Assembly: GCA_017163975.1 (NCBI GenBank)
Contig: JAFFSR010000237.1
Span: 5,084,001 to 5,148,000 of the forward strand
Direction: 5' to 3'
DNA from: Anastatus disparis
Lineage: Eukaryota; Arthropoda; Insecta; Hymenoptera; Eupelmidae
DNA length: 64,000 nucleotides
Shown: positions 49,201-62,063 of the stretch, one piece after another
How positions within the stretch are numbered: position 1 is the first letter of the stretch
How the letters are laid out: every line of letters starts with the position of its first letter
The notes under the pieces: generated by a model
Database searches by the model: none
What the model was told of the DNA's origin: nothing
Seen by the model: only the letters and a program-made list of their open reading frames with translations
Translations under genes and position numbers: made by a program

Positions 49201-52200
49201 AAGCCTTGGTTACTACCACGCCCTTCTCAATATTTTCTCTCTCTCTCTTTCTTTCTATATTTTTTTCTTCTTTTCCTTTTTCTATTCTCTCCCCTTCTCT
49301 CTTTTTTTTCTCTTTTACTCTAACAGATTCAACCCTACTAACTCTCAAGTGTCGAAAAGCTTGACGTCTCTTACAGACCAGCAGCTTTTAGGGGTGGGGG
49401 TTCTTGATATACTTACAAAGTATCCTAACGAATGTTTAAGAGAGAAAGAGATGGGGATTTTGAGAAAAGACAAAACCAAAGATCATTTCGATAAGAAATA
49501 GCAAGAGATGAAACTCAACTTGTGAAGGTCAAGTAGAAAAGCAAGTGATAAAATGAATCTAGTGACAAAAAGAAGAAGAAAAATATAGAATGAAAGAGAG
49601 CATGTTTTTGAGGTAAGAGAGAGAGAGAGAGAGAGAATAAAGAGAAAAGACTTTGTGGTAGAGAAGAGGGTAAATCTAATGGAGATTAGATAAGGTCAGA
49701 TTTATTTTATTCCCTCAAGGGAATTTTCCTTTTCTTTTTGAGGGTTCTGGCTTATGGATAACTATGCAAGGCCACGCGACAATTACATAAACAAAATAGT
49801 AGATTTATACATACAATAAATGGGAGTTAGGAAGTTAAAGATTAATAAATTTGTATTTTTATTGCTAATATTTAATATAAAAACTATGGATATTAACTAT
49901 TAAGTTTCCTGTTTTCAATTCATAAGAAAATTCTTCTCATCAATTTTTATGATCAAAAAGTTTTTGTGGTCGGATGAAAATGTTTTAGTTTGATGAAAAT
50001 ATTCCTTCAAGGCATTTCTTACTGGGACGATAAAAAGATTTTAATGTCTTGAATTCATGTAAAACCCTTTTAAATCTTTGAGTTTTCATAAAGATTATGT
50101 CAAAAGAATATTTTTTACTACTTTCTTCGCTAATTCGGAATTTTATAGCTAATGAAATTATGAATTTTTAATAACTGTTTTGAAACAGCATGTAAACATT
50201 GTTAATTAGTTCGTCCTAATTAAATCTGAATTCATTAATTTAAAATAGTTATGCAGCAGAAAATTGCGATAAAATTTAAATTTACAAAACCTTAAACTAT
50301 CAAAAATTACCAACCATTTTTTCGGAAAATTTAAGTTAATGTTCATTTCAGAAAATATACTAGAAAATATAAACGCAACAAATCTGTCTCGACAGTAATG
50401 TGAGGAGGAGCTTCGTAAGGAGGATTCTGACTGAGCAGACCGGTGGGACACCTTTCTCTTCACATCCCGCATAACATACTTGAATCACTTTAGCGATTTA
50501 TAAAATCTTGGAACTTTTTCTCATACTTTATTTATACTGATACTTTTAATATAGATATTTTGCATAACTTTTTTATGAAATAGAAAATATTATAAAGTTA
50601 TAAAATATTCAATCTACTATATTAAACAGATTTATAAATTTACTGCAAATTTCATCTAAAAACGAAATTTATTAGAATTAAACCCTTACAAGAATAAAAA
50701 GCAGTGCTATAATATTTAATACTTGTCGTCGTGGCCCTATCACGTCCTTTGATTATAATATACTCTTAATTTCATACCAAATATTTTTATCCAATTTTGA
50801 ATAAATTTGATCGTGTTAATTTCGTAGTCTATTTCATGTTTTCTAGTTTATTTATGACTACTATTATATTCAAATATTTAGTTGGTTAACTGTGGTGACA
50901 GTTCAGGTAGGATGAAAAGGAGCAAATCCATTATATAAAATAAAAAAATGAAAGATTAATTAATGTATCAAAACTTACGCTTTCGAATTTGTCCTTATTC
51001 TTGGCATGTTGAGCAATAAACCTCGCATCTTCAACAGTCCTTTCGATTTCCCTAATCATAGGCTTATCAAATGTTGGACTAACTTGAAGATCATCATGCG
51101 TAACGTAAGTAGTAGGACTAGCAGGACCAAAAAGATCATCATCAGCCCCGGGTAATGGTAACGTTGGCGGCAATGGCTCTTCCACAGCAACAGCAAAATC
51201 TAATCTCATAGCTGAGCCTGGTAGATTTGGTAAACTTGGTAAACTTGGTAGACCAGGTAATTCATAATCACTATACCTATTACCACCTGGACCAGTATTA
51301 CTAGCATAACCATCATATTTATCAGTCTCTTGTACATGGAACACATCGGTAAGTATAGCTTCTGGTGGTTTACATGTCATATCATCGTCATCCTCGTGCT
51401 CGGAACCGCTACCATCATTCCCATCATCTTTTTTCGGTCGTTCGATTAACAGGAACTTTGGTAATATTTCAATAAATATGACACGTACCCATGGTGCCAT
51501 TTTATGCGTAACAGGCGAGCGAAAGTTGACATTGAGGACGGCAATCGTAACAACGACCGACAATGTTACAAGTACCATTGTAAATAGTAAATACTTGCCG
51601 AGCAATGGTACCGTCAGTGACGTAGACGGTATTATTTCAACAAGCAATAAGAAAAACACAGTTAACGATAGTAGAATTGATATTGATAGCGATACTTTTT
51701 CACCGCTATGTGATGGCAGATAAAATACAAGTACAGATAGGAATGATATACCAACGCATGGTATTATTAAATTCACTGTGTAAAATAATGTTTTACGACG
51801 TAACGTTATGTAAAACATTATGTCTGGGTAAGGCTCTTCGCAGCATATGTAAAACTTTTCGTTACGTATAGCTGGCACCCGTAAAATGTCCCATTCTACG
51901 GAGATATAATAGTCAGTTAAATCGATACCGACATCAATCTCGTTTGAATCCTCTGATTGTAATAAATGCCTCAAATCAACCTGAAACAAATTCAGAAATT
52001 CATTTTTTATTTTTCATTATACATTACTACTTTACTTCATCAAATAATATCTTTAAAAGTAGAACTAATTTTTTTTAAATAAGGTTCTTTAATAATATTA
52101 ACTTGAGCTAAAACTGCGTTAATAATCTGTTTAAGAGCTTAACTTTCAATTTCAACAATTTTAATGATGGCCAGTAAAGTTAACATTTGTATAACTAAAC

Positions 52201-55200
52201 AGGGCTTAACAATTAATTAACTCTGTAATTAATTAGATTGTTAATGGATAGCATAACATTATGTAATTATAATATCAAAGTCAAGCTTATTATTGGCCTA
52301 GCATATTCAAACAATATTTTAATTTATGTGTAATAAGAAATTTTTTTACATGTACAAAAAGCTTGGAGAATTAACTGTTTTGTTTAAAAAATATACTTAA
52401 AATTTATAAAATTATACGTTACTGGTAATTATGCAAAAATTCATTTTCATTATATATTCATTATTATATTTTTTTTATTAAAATTTTTATAAACAGTTAC
52501 GTTCAAATATTTACTTTTGAATTTATTTTTCTTTGCAGTAAAGAACTTCGAAAAAAGTTTCAAACATCAAAATGAGTTTTTCTGAAAAATCTTTTTGAAA
52601 TTTCAATTTTCGTAATACAAATAAAACATAATCTTAAATCAAATACTTTTACTACTTTTCAGGTTACGCAAAACTCATTTTCTATTTTTAAAAGCGTAAA
52701 AATAAAATAAAACAATCTGAATCTTATTTCATAAATGTAAAAAGAAAATTAAAAAACAAATTATTTAACATGTCTTGCAAGAAAAATGTTTCGTCTAATG
52801 ATCAACTTGTCACTAGAATGAAATTGTCATTTAAAAATTGTATCCGTTTTTCCTTAATAAAGAATAGCCTTATAATCCAAGATTTGAAATCTATAGGATA
52901 TCTCAGAAGATGAGGTGTCAGTGACTAAGCGTAATCCTAAAGCTATTTTTTATAGACTTTCGTCGTAGACAAGTTGATGCTCTTCTATTTAGTTCCTTTT
53001 CAACTTTATCTTGATCAAGCAGAATTACTAAAGTTATTTTTATTTTTTTTTATCTTTGCATTTGGAAACGTCGCTTTTTGTAACGATGAATCGTTTTTTT
53101 TTCTTATTTATGTACGTTAAACAAATGGTTACTGCAAATTGGAAATACAGATGCCATTGACATACGTTCAATTATCCTTTTATCTTTTTTATAATGTATT
53201 ATTTATGATAGTCTAAGATGATCGTTATTTCTTATAATTGAATTTCTCGAATATTGCAATAAGATATCTTTCAAAGTCTTTGGAAAAAAAGGAACGATGA
53301 AGAATTAATGCTTTGATGTTAACTCTAATGGTAATTTTGTTGTTTTTTTTTCTTCTTCTTCAGAGCTAAGATACACTTTTACAAGAAAGAAAACGTTAGA
53401 GCAAAGTAGCCAAACTACATGATTAACTTTTCTATCAAATTACCCGGGTGTACATGTCTAAGTATAAAAAAAAACCCATGCGTATATACTTGGGCAAAAA
53501 AAGAAGAAGATAATCTAAGAAAATTCTTCTCTGTATACGTCGACTGTAGAGAGAAGAAAAAAAAGGAGAGTAGAAAATCACCTTGTGCTTTGGTGCAAAA
53601 GAAAGTTAGTATACAAGAAGAAAATAAAAAAAAAGGCCAGAAAATGAGGCTGAAAGAGAATCGTAGATAGGAAAAATAGTAGAAAAAAAAGAAATGGTAA
53701 TAGTAAAAAAAAAAGAAAAGAAGAAAAAAAATATAAATAAAATTGGTTAGAGGAAGTAAAAGGACTTGGCATCTCCAACAGTTTATCGTGGTCTTAGTTT
53801 GAGCATTGCACACGACTTGTGCACTATAAATTCAAACACTACACTAAAGCATATGCGCAAAAGAGAGTCTTTTTCGTCTGTATATATATTTAGAGTTTTG
53901 TATATGTATATACATATAAGCTTTAGAAGAGAGTTTGACTGTGAATGAGTAAAGCTATACTATTTCACTAGATTTATTTCTCTTGGAATTTTAGAAGCAA
54001 CCTTTTCTAGACAGATAGATTTGTCCACCAAGTATTTTAAATTAAATTTAACGTTTAAATTGTTTATTAGATTAGATTAAAGTAATGAATAAAATAAAAG
54101 AAGGTTATTTAATTTGAAATAGATTAAAAAATTCTTTAGTAAATAATCGAATGTGATACAACTTTTTTCAGATTTGAATATTCATTAGGTATCAATATTT
54201 GGAAATTGAAATTTTATAGAATTTTATTTATAGCGGAAGTTCACATCCAGCTACCCAAAATAATTACTTGAATTCATTATGCAGTCATATACAGATTTCG
54301 TTGAAATTGAATAGTTAAATCAATCGATTATAAATAAACTATGATTCTTAATACTCGACGGATAATACTAGATAGATGAAATAATCAAATCGTACAATGA
54401 AGAAATAAAATGTTATTTATGAATTGATGTTTGAAACTCTCAATATTTTGTATTTCAAAGTTTTTAAAAAATTGAATTTTGTTCAAAGTTAAAAGTTTTG
54501 TAAAAAAAAAAAAAAAATGATGATTGGCTTACCGTGTAACCATCGTACGTCCAGGAACCAAATTTCATAAAGCAAGTTTGCTCGTCGAAAGGAAAATATT
54601 CAACGTCAATTTCACAGAAAGATTTGTAGATGGCAGGTGGTTTCCACACCACTTTACCGGTGTGATGTAGAATCGCTTTGGTCATAATCGTGACCTCGTA
54701 GTTGCCATCAGCACTGGAAAAGTAATCAAACACACAGAACAATTCATTAGTCGTCCAATATTTAAAGTTAAAAAAAATTAAAATTGAAAAAAAAGCTGAC
54801 ATTTTTTAAATAGAAAAAATTAGCATATTTAAAATTAGCATTTTTGAAATAAAAAAAAATTAACATTTTGCAGTAAAACTTAGGATTCAGCGCACGATTT
54901 TTGAAAAGAGCATCAAGAAAAATTCTGTCAAAAAAGTTAGAAAGAAAGTGATTTTTGATTCAACAAGCAACTCGCTTAGTTTTTTATTCCCTCTTTTTAG
55001 CCACTTGTCAGACGTCTGAGTATTATGACCCAAAAGTCAAAAAATAAAGAAAGAAAAAAATAAGAAATTCCTAGTAGAATTTGAAATTTAATGCAAAAAT
55101 CTTTTTTTCTACAGGCTGATTCAAATCTGCGCATGAGTAGTCAAAATTTAGATTTACAATCTTTTGATAAATACATATATAGAATCTATTCGTATTATAC

Positions 55201-58200
55201 CTCGATTTATTCCAACATTCTATACAATTTTTAGGGAAAAGTTCATTTAGTCCCTCTTACTCACTTTTATTCAAGGTTCTTGCCATCTATTTATAGAAAA
55301 AATAGTGATATGCAGTGGTATTGTTACCGCACGATTTTTCCAATTCAATCTTTTTCCCTTCAATTCTTTTTTTTACACACGCATATACGCATTCACAGAA
55401 ATACACACACACTCATGCACACGCAAACATTCATGTACGTATTCTGATTCTATTTTTGCTTTCTTCCGGTTAGTCTACACCAGAAAACGACTCGATTAAA
55501 ATCTACTGCACCCATAAATCTTCCCTTACTATTTTCTTTTTTCTTTTTAGTTTTATTTTTATTTAATTCTTTTTTTTTTGTCCTAAGAGTCTGCCAAAGA
55601 CGTAGGAAAAAAACTTTTTCTTCAAATTCTAAAGGAATTCCTTGCGCATGCTTTTCATGACTTTTAATTTCCTCTATTGTATTTTTTTTATGCTTTTAGC
55701 ACTTCCTCCTTTGTACTTGGATAGCATTTCAATTAGTTTAAATTTATATATATATCCTCCATATTGAACGTTTTTTAAATTCTTAAACTACGCACGCATC
55801 CTATTTTAATAACGGCAGAGACAAGCTTATTTTCTGAAAATAAGCTTTAATAGAATAAGAAATTTTTTTTTTGTAATCTGCTTTAAATTTTTACTATGTA
55901 TTCCAATTTATGTCGGGTCGATACTTTTAAAAAATTACTTTAAAAATAAGAAAAAAATTCATTTTTTCAAAATTATGCATCGTAATTTTATATATTTCAT
56001 CATTGATATATAAGTCGGTCAATTTTTTTTTCTATGATATTGAAAAATTTTCCATCGGCCATTTTTTCTTTTTTTAATTTAAAAAGGTATTTCAAAAGAA
56101 TTTTTTTCAAAATGGAAAAAATTTCTTATGGCCTTAAATACATACATGTAAAAATGAAATTCCATGCACATTGAAAATTGTATGACAAAAAAATTGAAAA
56201 AGCAAACTTTCATCCTTCTACTTTATTAACAATAAAAAAAAAGACGAAGAAAAAGTTCATTATTAATTAACAAAGCTCACAGAATCAAGCATTCAACTGC
56301 CTGCGCATAAGGTTCATTTTAAATCATTCGAAAAAGAAAAGGAGAAAAACCGGTCGAAAGAAAACGTCTTTGTAATGGAAATGTTTCAGTGAAAAAAAAA
56401 TATATTTAAAAAAAAAGGTTCTCTAAAGTAAATTGTTAAAGCTATACGTCTGGCAGTTCAAAGCTTAGCATACATTTCTTCTTTTTTTTTATAAAAGATT
56501 TACGAATGCAAGACTTGATTTAGAGCTTTCAATCTTATCACATATCGTAATGAGAAAAGGAAACATAACTATATTATAAGATTCGAGAAATTTATAAGAA
56601 ATTTCAATTCGTAATAAAGCTGTTAGAAGAAAAGATGAGGATTAGATGGATACTGATATATTAGGTTCGATGATTAAAACATTTGACGTGCTACATAAGG
56701 CTATTGAATTTCATACTGTTAAACCGATTAGAAACCCTTCAATAGCAAGTATCCCTTGTACTTAATTTAATCGATATATGAAACTTGTTCTTTTAGAATT
56801 TTCAGAATCACATTTTTATTTTTAACTTGTACAAATTACACACACGCGCACACATACACACACAAACACACACGCACACACACAAACACGCACGCACACA
56901 TACAAAGAATGACTATAATAAAATTTCATTAATAGTCATCCTTTTTATGCTTGGTAATAAAAAATGTAAAAGCAAAATGTTTGCCTTACATAGTGCACTT
57001 CACAATCTCTTGTTACAGCTTGAAACGACTTTAATAATTTACGAAAGCCTATCCTTTGAATTATTTAATTTTGTATTCACGTTGCTACAGATTTTCTTGT
57101 CGTTGAATATACACACACACACGTGCACATGCATATATATATATAGGTTTTACACATATAAATTTTAATATGTCGTTGTAGTTTCAGATCAAGAATCGAA
57201 CACACAAGCTCCTTTTGTCGTTCTACCTTGAAATTACGTTCCTGCCTTGAGCTTTACTACTTCCGAATTCATTTATAAAGCAAACCAACCAGATTTTCTT
57301 CTATAGTATTCGGTTTTTTTTTTTCTTTTTTTCCTGAAAAGTATGCCTTTGCTCTTTTCATTTTTTAAACAATAGCTTTAGATAAGTATTTTTAAAATAG
57401 TAAACAATCTCTTACAGTCATTGTTATTTCTTTTAAAACATCCAAAAATTAAACATTTTAAATAATTGATAAAAGTATAAAACGAATATAAAAACCAACT
57501 AAAGTTTATCTTACCATGCATAGAAAAAATCTATGAAAACACTTCACCAGTTTTGAATACTTAACTTTTGAACAATATCAAAATCAAACTTAATAAGATT
57601 TCCCAACTTCTAATTAACTTTTGTATTCATCAGCTATGTTAACATCAAAAGAAGTATAATTTTCAATAATTTCCTAGCATAAAATCAAATATAAAAAATT
57701 AACAATCCAATGCAAAAACAAAAAAATTGAAAGCAAAATTAAAATATCGAGAAATCACGTAATTTATATTTTTGCAGAAATAAAACAATTAGTCAGTGGT
57801 TAAAGCTCCTTGATTACCGAATAGTCTCGCACTTTCAAGAAAGTTATTTACCCAGGGTTGTTAGATATATAAGCCAAAACTATATAGATATATAAGCTTG
57901 TTATATAGTAATAGTTGGTACGTTGTACGGTAGGTAGCTATAAACACTAACTACGTTACCTAAGTTTAATAGCTGAACCGTAAGCGTGACGAAAGGACAC
58001 AATACGCGTTGAGTTTATTTCCTGAAACTTTATCTTGCGTTAGGCAACAATTTTTCATGACGCCGAGAACAAGATTGCGATATGGAATTGTTCTTTTTTT
58101 TTTCATTTTGTAATTTTTTTTTATGTACATGATTGTTACACGTATTTTTTTTATGTATTTATTATTGTGTTTATTTTTTAATTTTTAAATATTGTATTAA

Positions 58201-61200
58201 TTTAATGAAAATTTTCTAAGGATTCTTGAAGAACTTTTTTTAAAAATCGTGATATTTTGAAATTTGATGGATATTTTAAATTCGATACTCGTAAATGATT
58301 TGTCCATTATTACATATATTTAAAATTTCTTAAGCTTAAATTCCTGAAAGAAAAATTTTTAATTTAAGAATTTTGCTAAATTAAAGTGGATTATAATTAA
58401 AGGTTTTCATAACAAAATTGTCGTTATTAAAAGCATTATAAATGACAAGTAAATTACAAAAAATATACTTTTTGTATTAGTTTAAATATGAAACTTTATT
58501 GATCCTACCAACCAAATTTATAATAAAAAATCTTTCAGAATTTTCTGTTTAAAACATACTCTGTATAAGCTAACTAAAAAAATGTTTCCATTAATTAAAT
58601 AAGCTATTCTAAAAACTTTCCAGCTGGTTTAAACGAAAAATGGTTTGAAAAAAATTAGAACAAATTTTTTGTTATTATGAAATTAGCTTATTCGATCAAT
58701 ACAGTTTCATACTTAAACATATAGTTTTTATATAAAATGATGTATATTTTTCTAAAAATGTAAATTTTATTTTTAAAAAACTTTTTGATTTTATAATTTG
58801 AACAATATCTTTTTCTTATTTAAAATTATTAAAATTTAACAAACAATTAATTGTAACAAAAATATAAACAAATTAAAAATTTAATATTAACATTTTAGTC
58901 TCATAGTAACTAAGAAACACGTATAACAATACACAACGTACTCTCAAAAAGAAAGAAAGAAAAAAAGGTTCAAACTTCAACATATATATATATATGTGAG
59001 CTTGGGTCTTTTTTATTTTCCTCCTAGTGGCGTCAGAGCGACGTTAGTCCGAAACGAAGAAGAAGAAACAAAGGAAGCCAAAATGCGACAGTGCCAGGCT
59101 GAGTTTAAAGGTAAAAAAGAAAAGAATAGATTTTTTTTTCTTCTTTCTCCTTTCGTATATAAAGAAGAAAAAAAAAAGAAGAGATAGATTCTCGCCAACA
59201 TTTTTTTTTTTCATTCCTTCAACCCAAGTCTCTTCTTTTTATTTTTTTTTCTTTCATTTTGGTTGTTGTCGTTTTTGGTCGGCTAACTTTTTTCTTCCTT
59301 CTCATTTGTTTCGAAGCAATAAGTTTGCGTGTGTGCCTAAAAACCCAACCCTCCCCCGAAAAAAAAAACAAAACCCAATTTAGTTGTATTACACGTTGTA
59401 TACACAATTCTTCTACCTTTGCAATATAAGTAAAACTGTTTATCCTACTTTTCTATTCCTTTTTTTTCTTTAGGTGTATTCTGTATCAACTGTACTAATA
59501 TATCTTTGCAACTAAATTTACTTTTATTACTTCATGTATATTGTAGTTCTTAAAATTTACAAACATTTGCGGAATCAAACAATGAATAACGTTTAAACAT
59601 TGTATAACGTATAATACATTGTTTGTTTTTCTTGGGAGAAGCTCGTTTGTTCAAGTTTATTAGATAAATCTATGTTATTGGCAAGTAAATAAAGGGTTTG
59701 TTTAAAATTAAGATTTTAAAATATTAGATATTCTCTAAGCTTTGCCGGAGTTTACTACAGATGAAGATAATTACACGTTGTAAATTGTTATTCTTCTTAT
59801 TCAAAGATATATTAGAATGAAAAAAGATTTCGTTACACTTTCATGAACCGACTTTAATCAACCGACCAGTATAGAACAAAATGAAAAAGCTGAATATTTA
59901 AATATGATTAAAAAGAGTATGTAATTTAAAAATTGATGTTAATTTTAATATCTTTTGAATAAAGGGGTTGATAACTTTATATTGTATACGTACACATAAA
60001 GCAACAGACTAATTTGTGCTTCTTTTTTTTTTTAACAAAAAGAATGAAAATTTTACCGCAGGCATCTCGTACTTCACCCTTTGTACTTCCATGGCATATT
60101 AAAAGGCGAAAAAAAAGAAGAAAGTAATAAAATACTTTCTTGAAATTATAACGGGACATCCGTTGAAAAGAAAAAAAAAGATTCAAAAAAATATGAAGAG
60201 AGATAAATAGAGAAAGAGAGAGGGAGAAAAAAAAAGAAAATGAGTATGAGAAGCAGGTGGTTGGTTGAAATGGATTACCAGGTCGCAACTAAGAGAGAGA
60301 AAAAAAGAAGAAGAGTAAGTTGCAGGTGCAATAATCCAGTGATAATGGAGTAACGAGATTCTCTCGCACGTACATTCTTTGCATATTTTATCCTCATCTT
60401 CAAGAGCGTGAGCTCGCAAACTATACAACTTAAAAAAGCAACAAAACCATAGCCAAAGTCTATGTGTATGTGTGTGTGTATAAAAACCTATAGAAAATGC
60501 ATGAGGTTAGAATAAAAAAAAATTAATTGATGATCGAGCTTGCTAAATTTTTCATTTTTGCTATCACATGTATGCGTGGAACAGTGAAGAAGGGTGATAG
60601 GTTATGTAAATATGTTGTTGGATAAGATAAAACAGAATAGATAAAATTTAAATAAATATTTAGTAGATATAATTAAAAGCATATACAATCTTATAATATC
60701 TCCCAGGCTACATACAAAAAAAATATTTCACAATTTACCAAGCCTTGATTTATCAAAGATTTTAAGAAGAAATTATTCCAATATCAAATTTTAAAACGTC
60801 TCAAATTAATAAAAACTCAAAAAAATGTTGAGAAAAACATAAAGTGTAGGTTAGGTTAGTATTGGGCGGTGGCTCTCCCATATGCTCAAGAGACTATATT
60901 TATTTAGTTTTTCTTTTCAGTGTGATATATACATGTATATATTTGTAAGGTTGTATGACGTGGTTGTCGCTATTCCCAAGCGAATAAACCCTTGGTAATC
61001 TTTAAGAAACGTCGTATGTGGTTCGGCTTACGTGATGCGTGTGAAATTCGATTGCCGTTAAAGGTAGAGAAGAAAAATAAAGAAAACTGTTAACTTCTTC
61101 TTTTTTTTCTCTGACTCAAATGCTTCGTCTTTTTTTCTTGCTTATCTTTCTTTTCTCCTTCTTTTTTTTTCTCATCCTATCGCATTGTATCTTTGATATG

Positions 61201-62063
61201 CGAAACGCTTTTCACATAATGCAACACGATATACTTCGACGTATTTTTTGTCATTGCAGTAATAGTAGTAGTGTAATACCCAGTCGTACGGTTTATTTGT
61301 TTTCTACTTTGTTCGCGCATAAGTAAAAAGAAATGCCTTTTGGCTTTCTTTGAAAAAATAAAGGGAAAAAAAAGAAGAAGAAGAGAAATGAAGTAAGTGC
61401 TAAATTGCTTCTAGCGTATGACCTAATGCCCGAACTTAAACTCTATCACTGTGACCCTTTCACCTTTTTTCACTATTTTTTCTATTTTAAACTACATAAA
61501 AATAGTATTGTTTACTTATTTTTTGGAAAATCAATGACAAAAAAAAATTTTACCTTTTTTTTTTCTTTCCTTTTTTTGGTATTGAAAAAGTGTAAGTAGA
61601 ATAAAGGCTTTCTAGTCAGACGTAGACAAGTCAACACTTAATGCTTTGGGAATACGCGAGTTCTGCTTTAATAGCACCTGCATATCACAATATCGATTTC
61701 ACGCTTACCTTATTCTTTTCATTTCTTAAAGCTCGCGCAGAGCTATTTCGTTTTCTTTTATTTTATTTTATCTTTTACTTTTTCAGATATTTTTCATTTC
61801 TTTATCACTTTCTTTCCTTTTTCTCCAAGGATAAATAAAAATGCAGTCACGAGTGCATTCTTCTCGAAATTTTTTTTTATAGAAAAGTAAAAAGCTTTAA
61901 AAAATGTAACAAATAATGAGAAATATTTAATATAAATTAGAATTATAACTCACTTATTATAAAGTACGATGTCAGGCAGCCATATATGTTCCGATGGTAC
62001 ATGAAGTGTGTCGACGCCCCCATAGTCATCCGGATTCCATTTGAGCTTGTAATCGTTCCACTC
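46273..62063 (-). CDS. nAChRalpha1: Nicotinic acetylcholine receptor alpha subunit, alpha1-like (5'-partial)
   Basis: Four minus-strand exons: 62063-61954, 54713-54533, 51980-50979 and 46476-46273 (stop TAG), totalling 1497 nt or 498 aa. The signal peptide and first part of the ligand-binding domain lie beyond the right edge. Exon 1 reads [20 protein letters not shown] and ends [11 protein letters not shown]. Exon 2 has the Cys-loop [15 protein letters not shown]. Exon 3 has loop C with the vicinal cysteines [11 protein letters not shown] that define alpha subunits, then TM1, TM2 ([19 protein letters not shown]) and TM3, and the acidic/proline-rich cytoplasmic loop with [11 protein letters not shown]. 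Exon 4 starts [14 protein letters not shown] and carries TM4 and a C-tail ending [10 protein letters not shown]. Such subunits form acetylcholine-gated cation channels at insect neuronal synapses and are neonicotinoid targets. The extracellular part, the loop and the [17 protein letters not shown] tail fit insect alpha1 best. The close paralogue alpha8 (orthologue of Drosophila beta2) is the main alternative. Introns are 7.2, 2.6 and 4.5 kb. Confidence 0.9.
46641..46840. repeat. Dispersed repeat of unknown class, copy 2 (in receptor intron)
   Basis: Lies in the last intron of the receptor gene, about 165 bp from the final exon. It aligns with 28989-29195 in the same orientation, starting AAGGAGGGTACCCATGAG and ending near AATCTTGATTTTTTCACT. 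Confidence 0.75.
56838..56904. repeat. (CA)n-rich microsatellite in receptor intron
   Basis: Imperfect ACAC/GCAC repeats with occasional T and AA interruptions, within the intron between the first and second visible receptor exons. Confidence 0.9.

Noticed and set aside
50206..50472. Possible alternative receptor exon (minus strand, S/R-rich start, somewhat GC-richer)
   Set aside because: There is no good acceptor-donor pair, and it would insert into the conserved helix before TM4 between two exons that already join in phase. It has no similarity to receptor sequence.
50931..50978. Continuation of the large receptor open frame past 50979
   Set aside because: A consensus donor (GTAAG on the minus strand) lies at 50978, and the next conserved residues (VEEDWKY) are in the exon at 46476. 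The extra residues are intron translation.
59338..59365. C-rich run as a second G-quadruplex on the minus strand
   Set aside because: Only three adequate runs are adjacent. The fourth is separated by a long A tract beyond usual loop lengths.
60849..60862. Two-unit TTAGG-like telomeric motif (also inverted near 1007)
   Set aside because: Two repeat units are expected by chance in this composition. No array is present.
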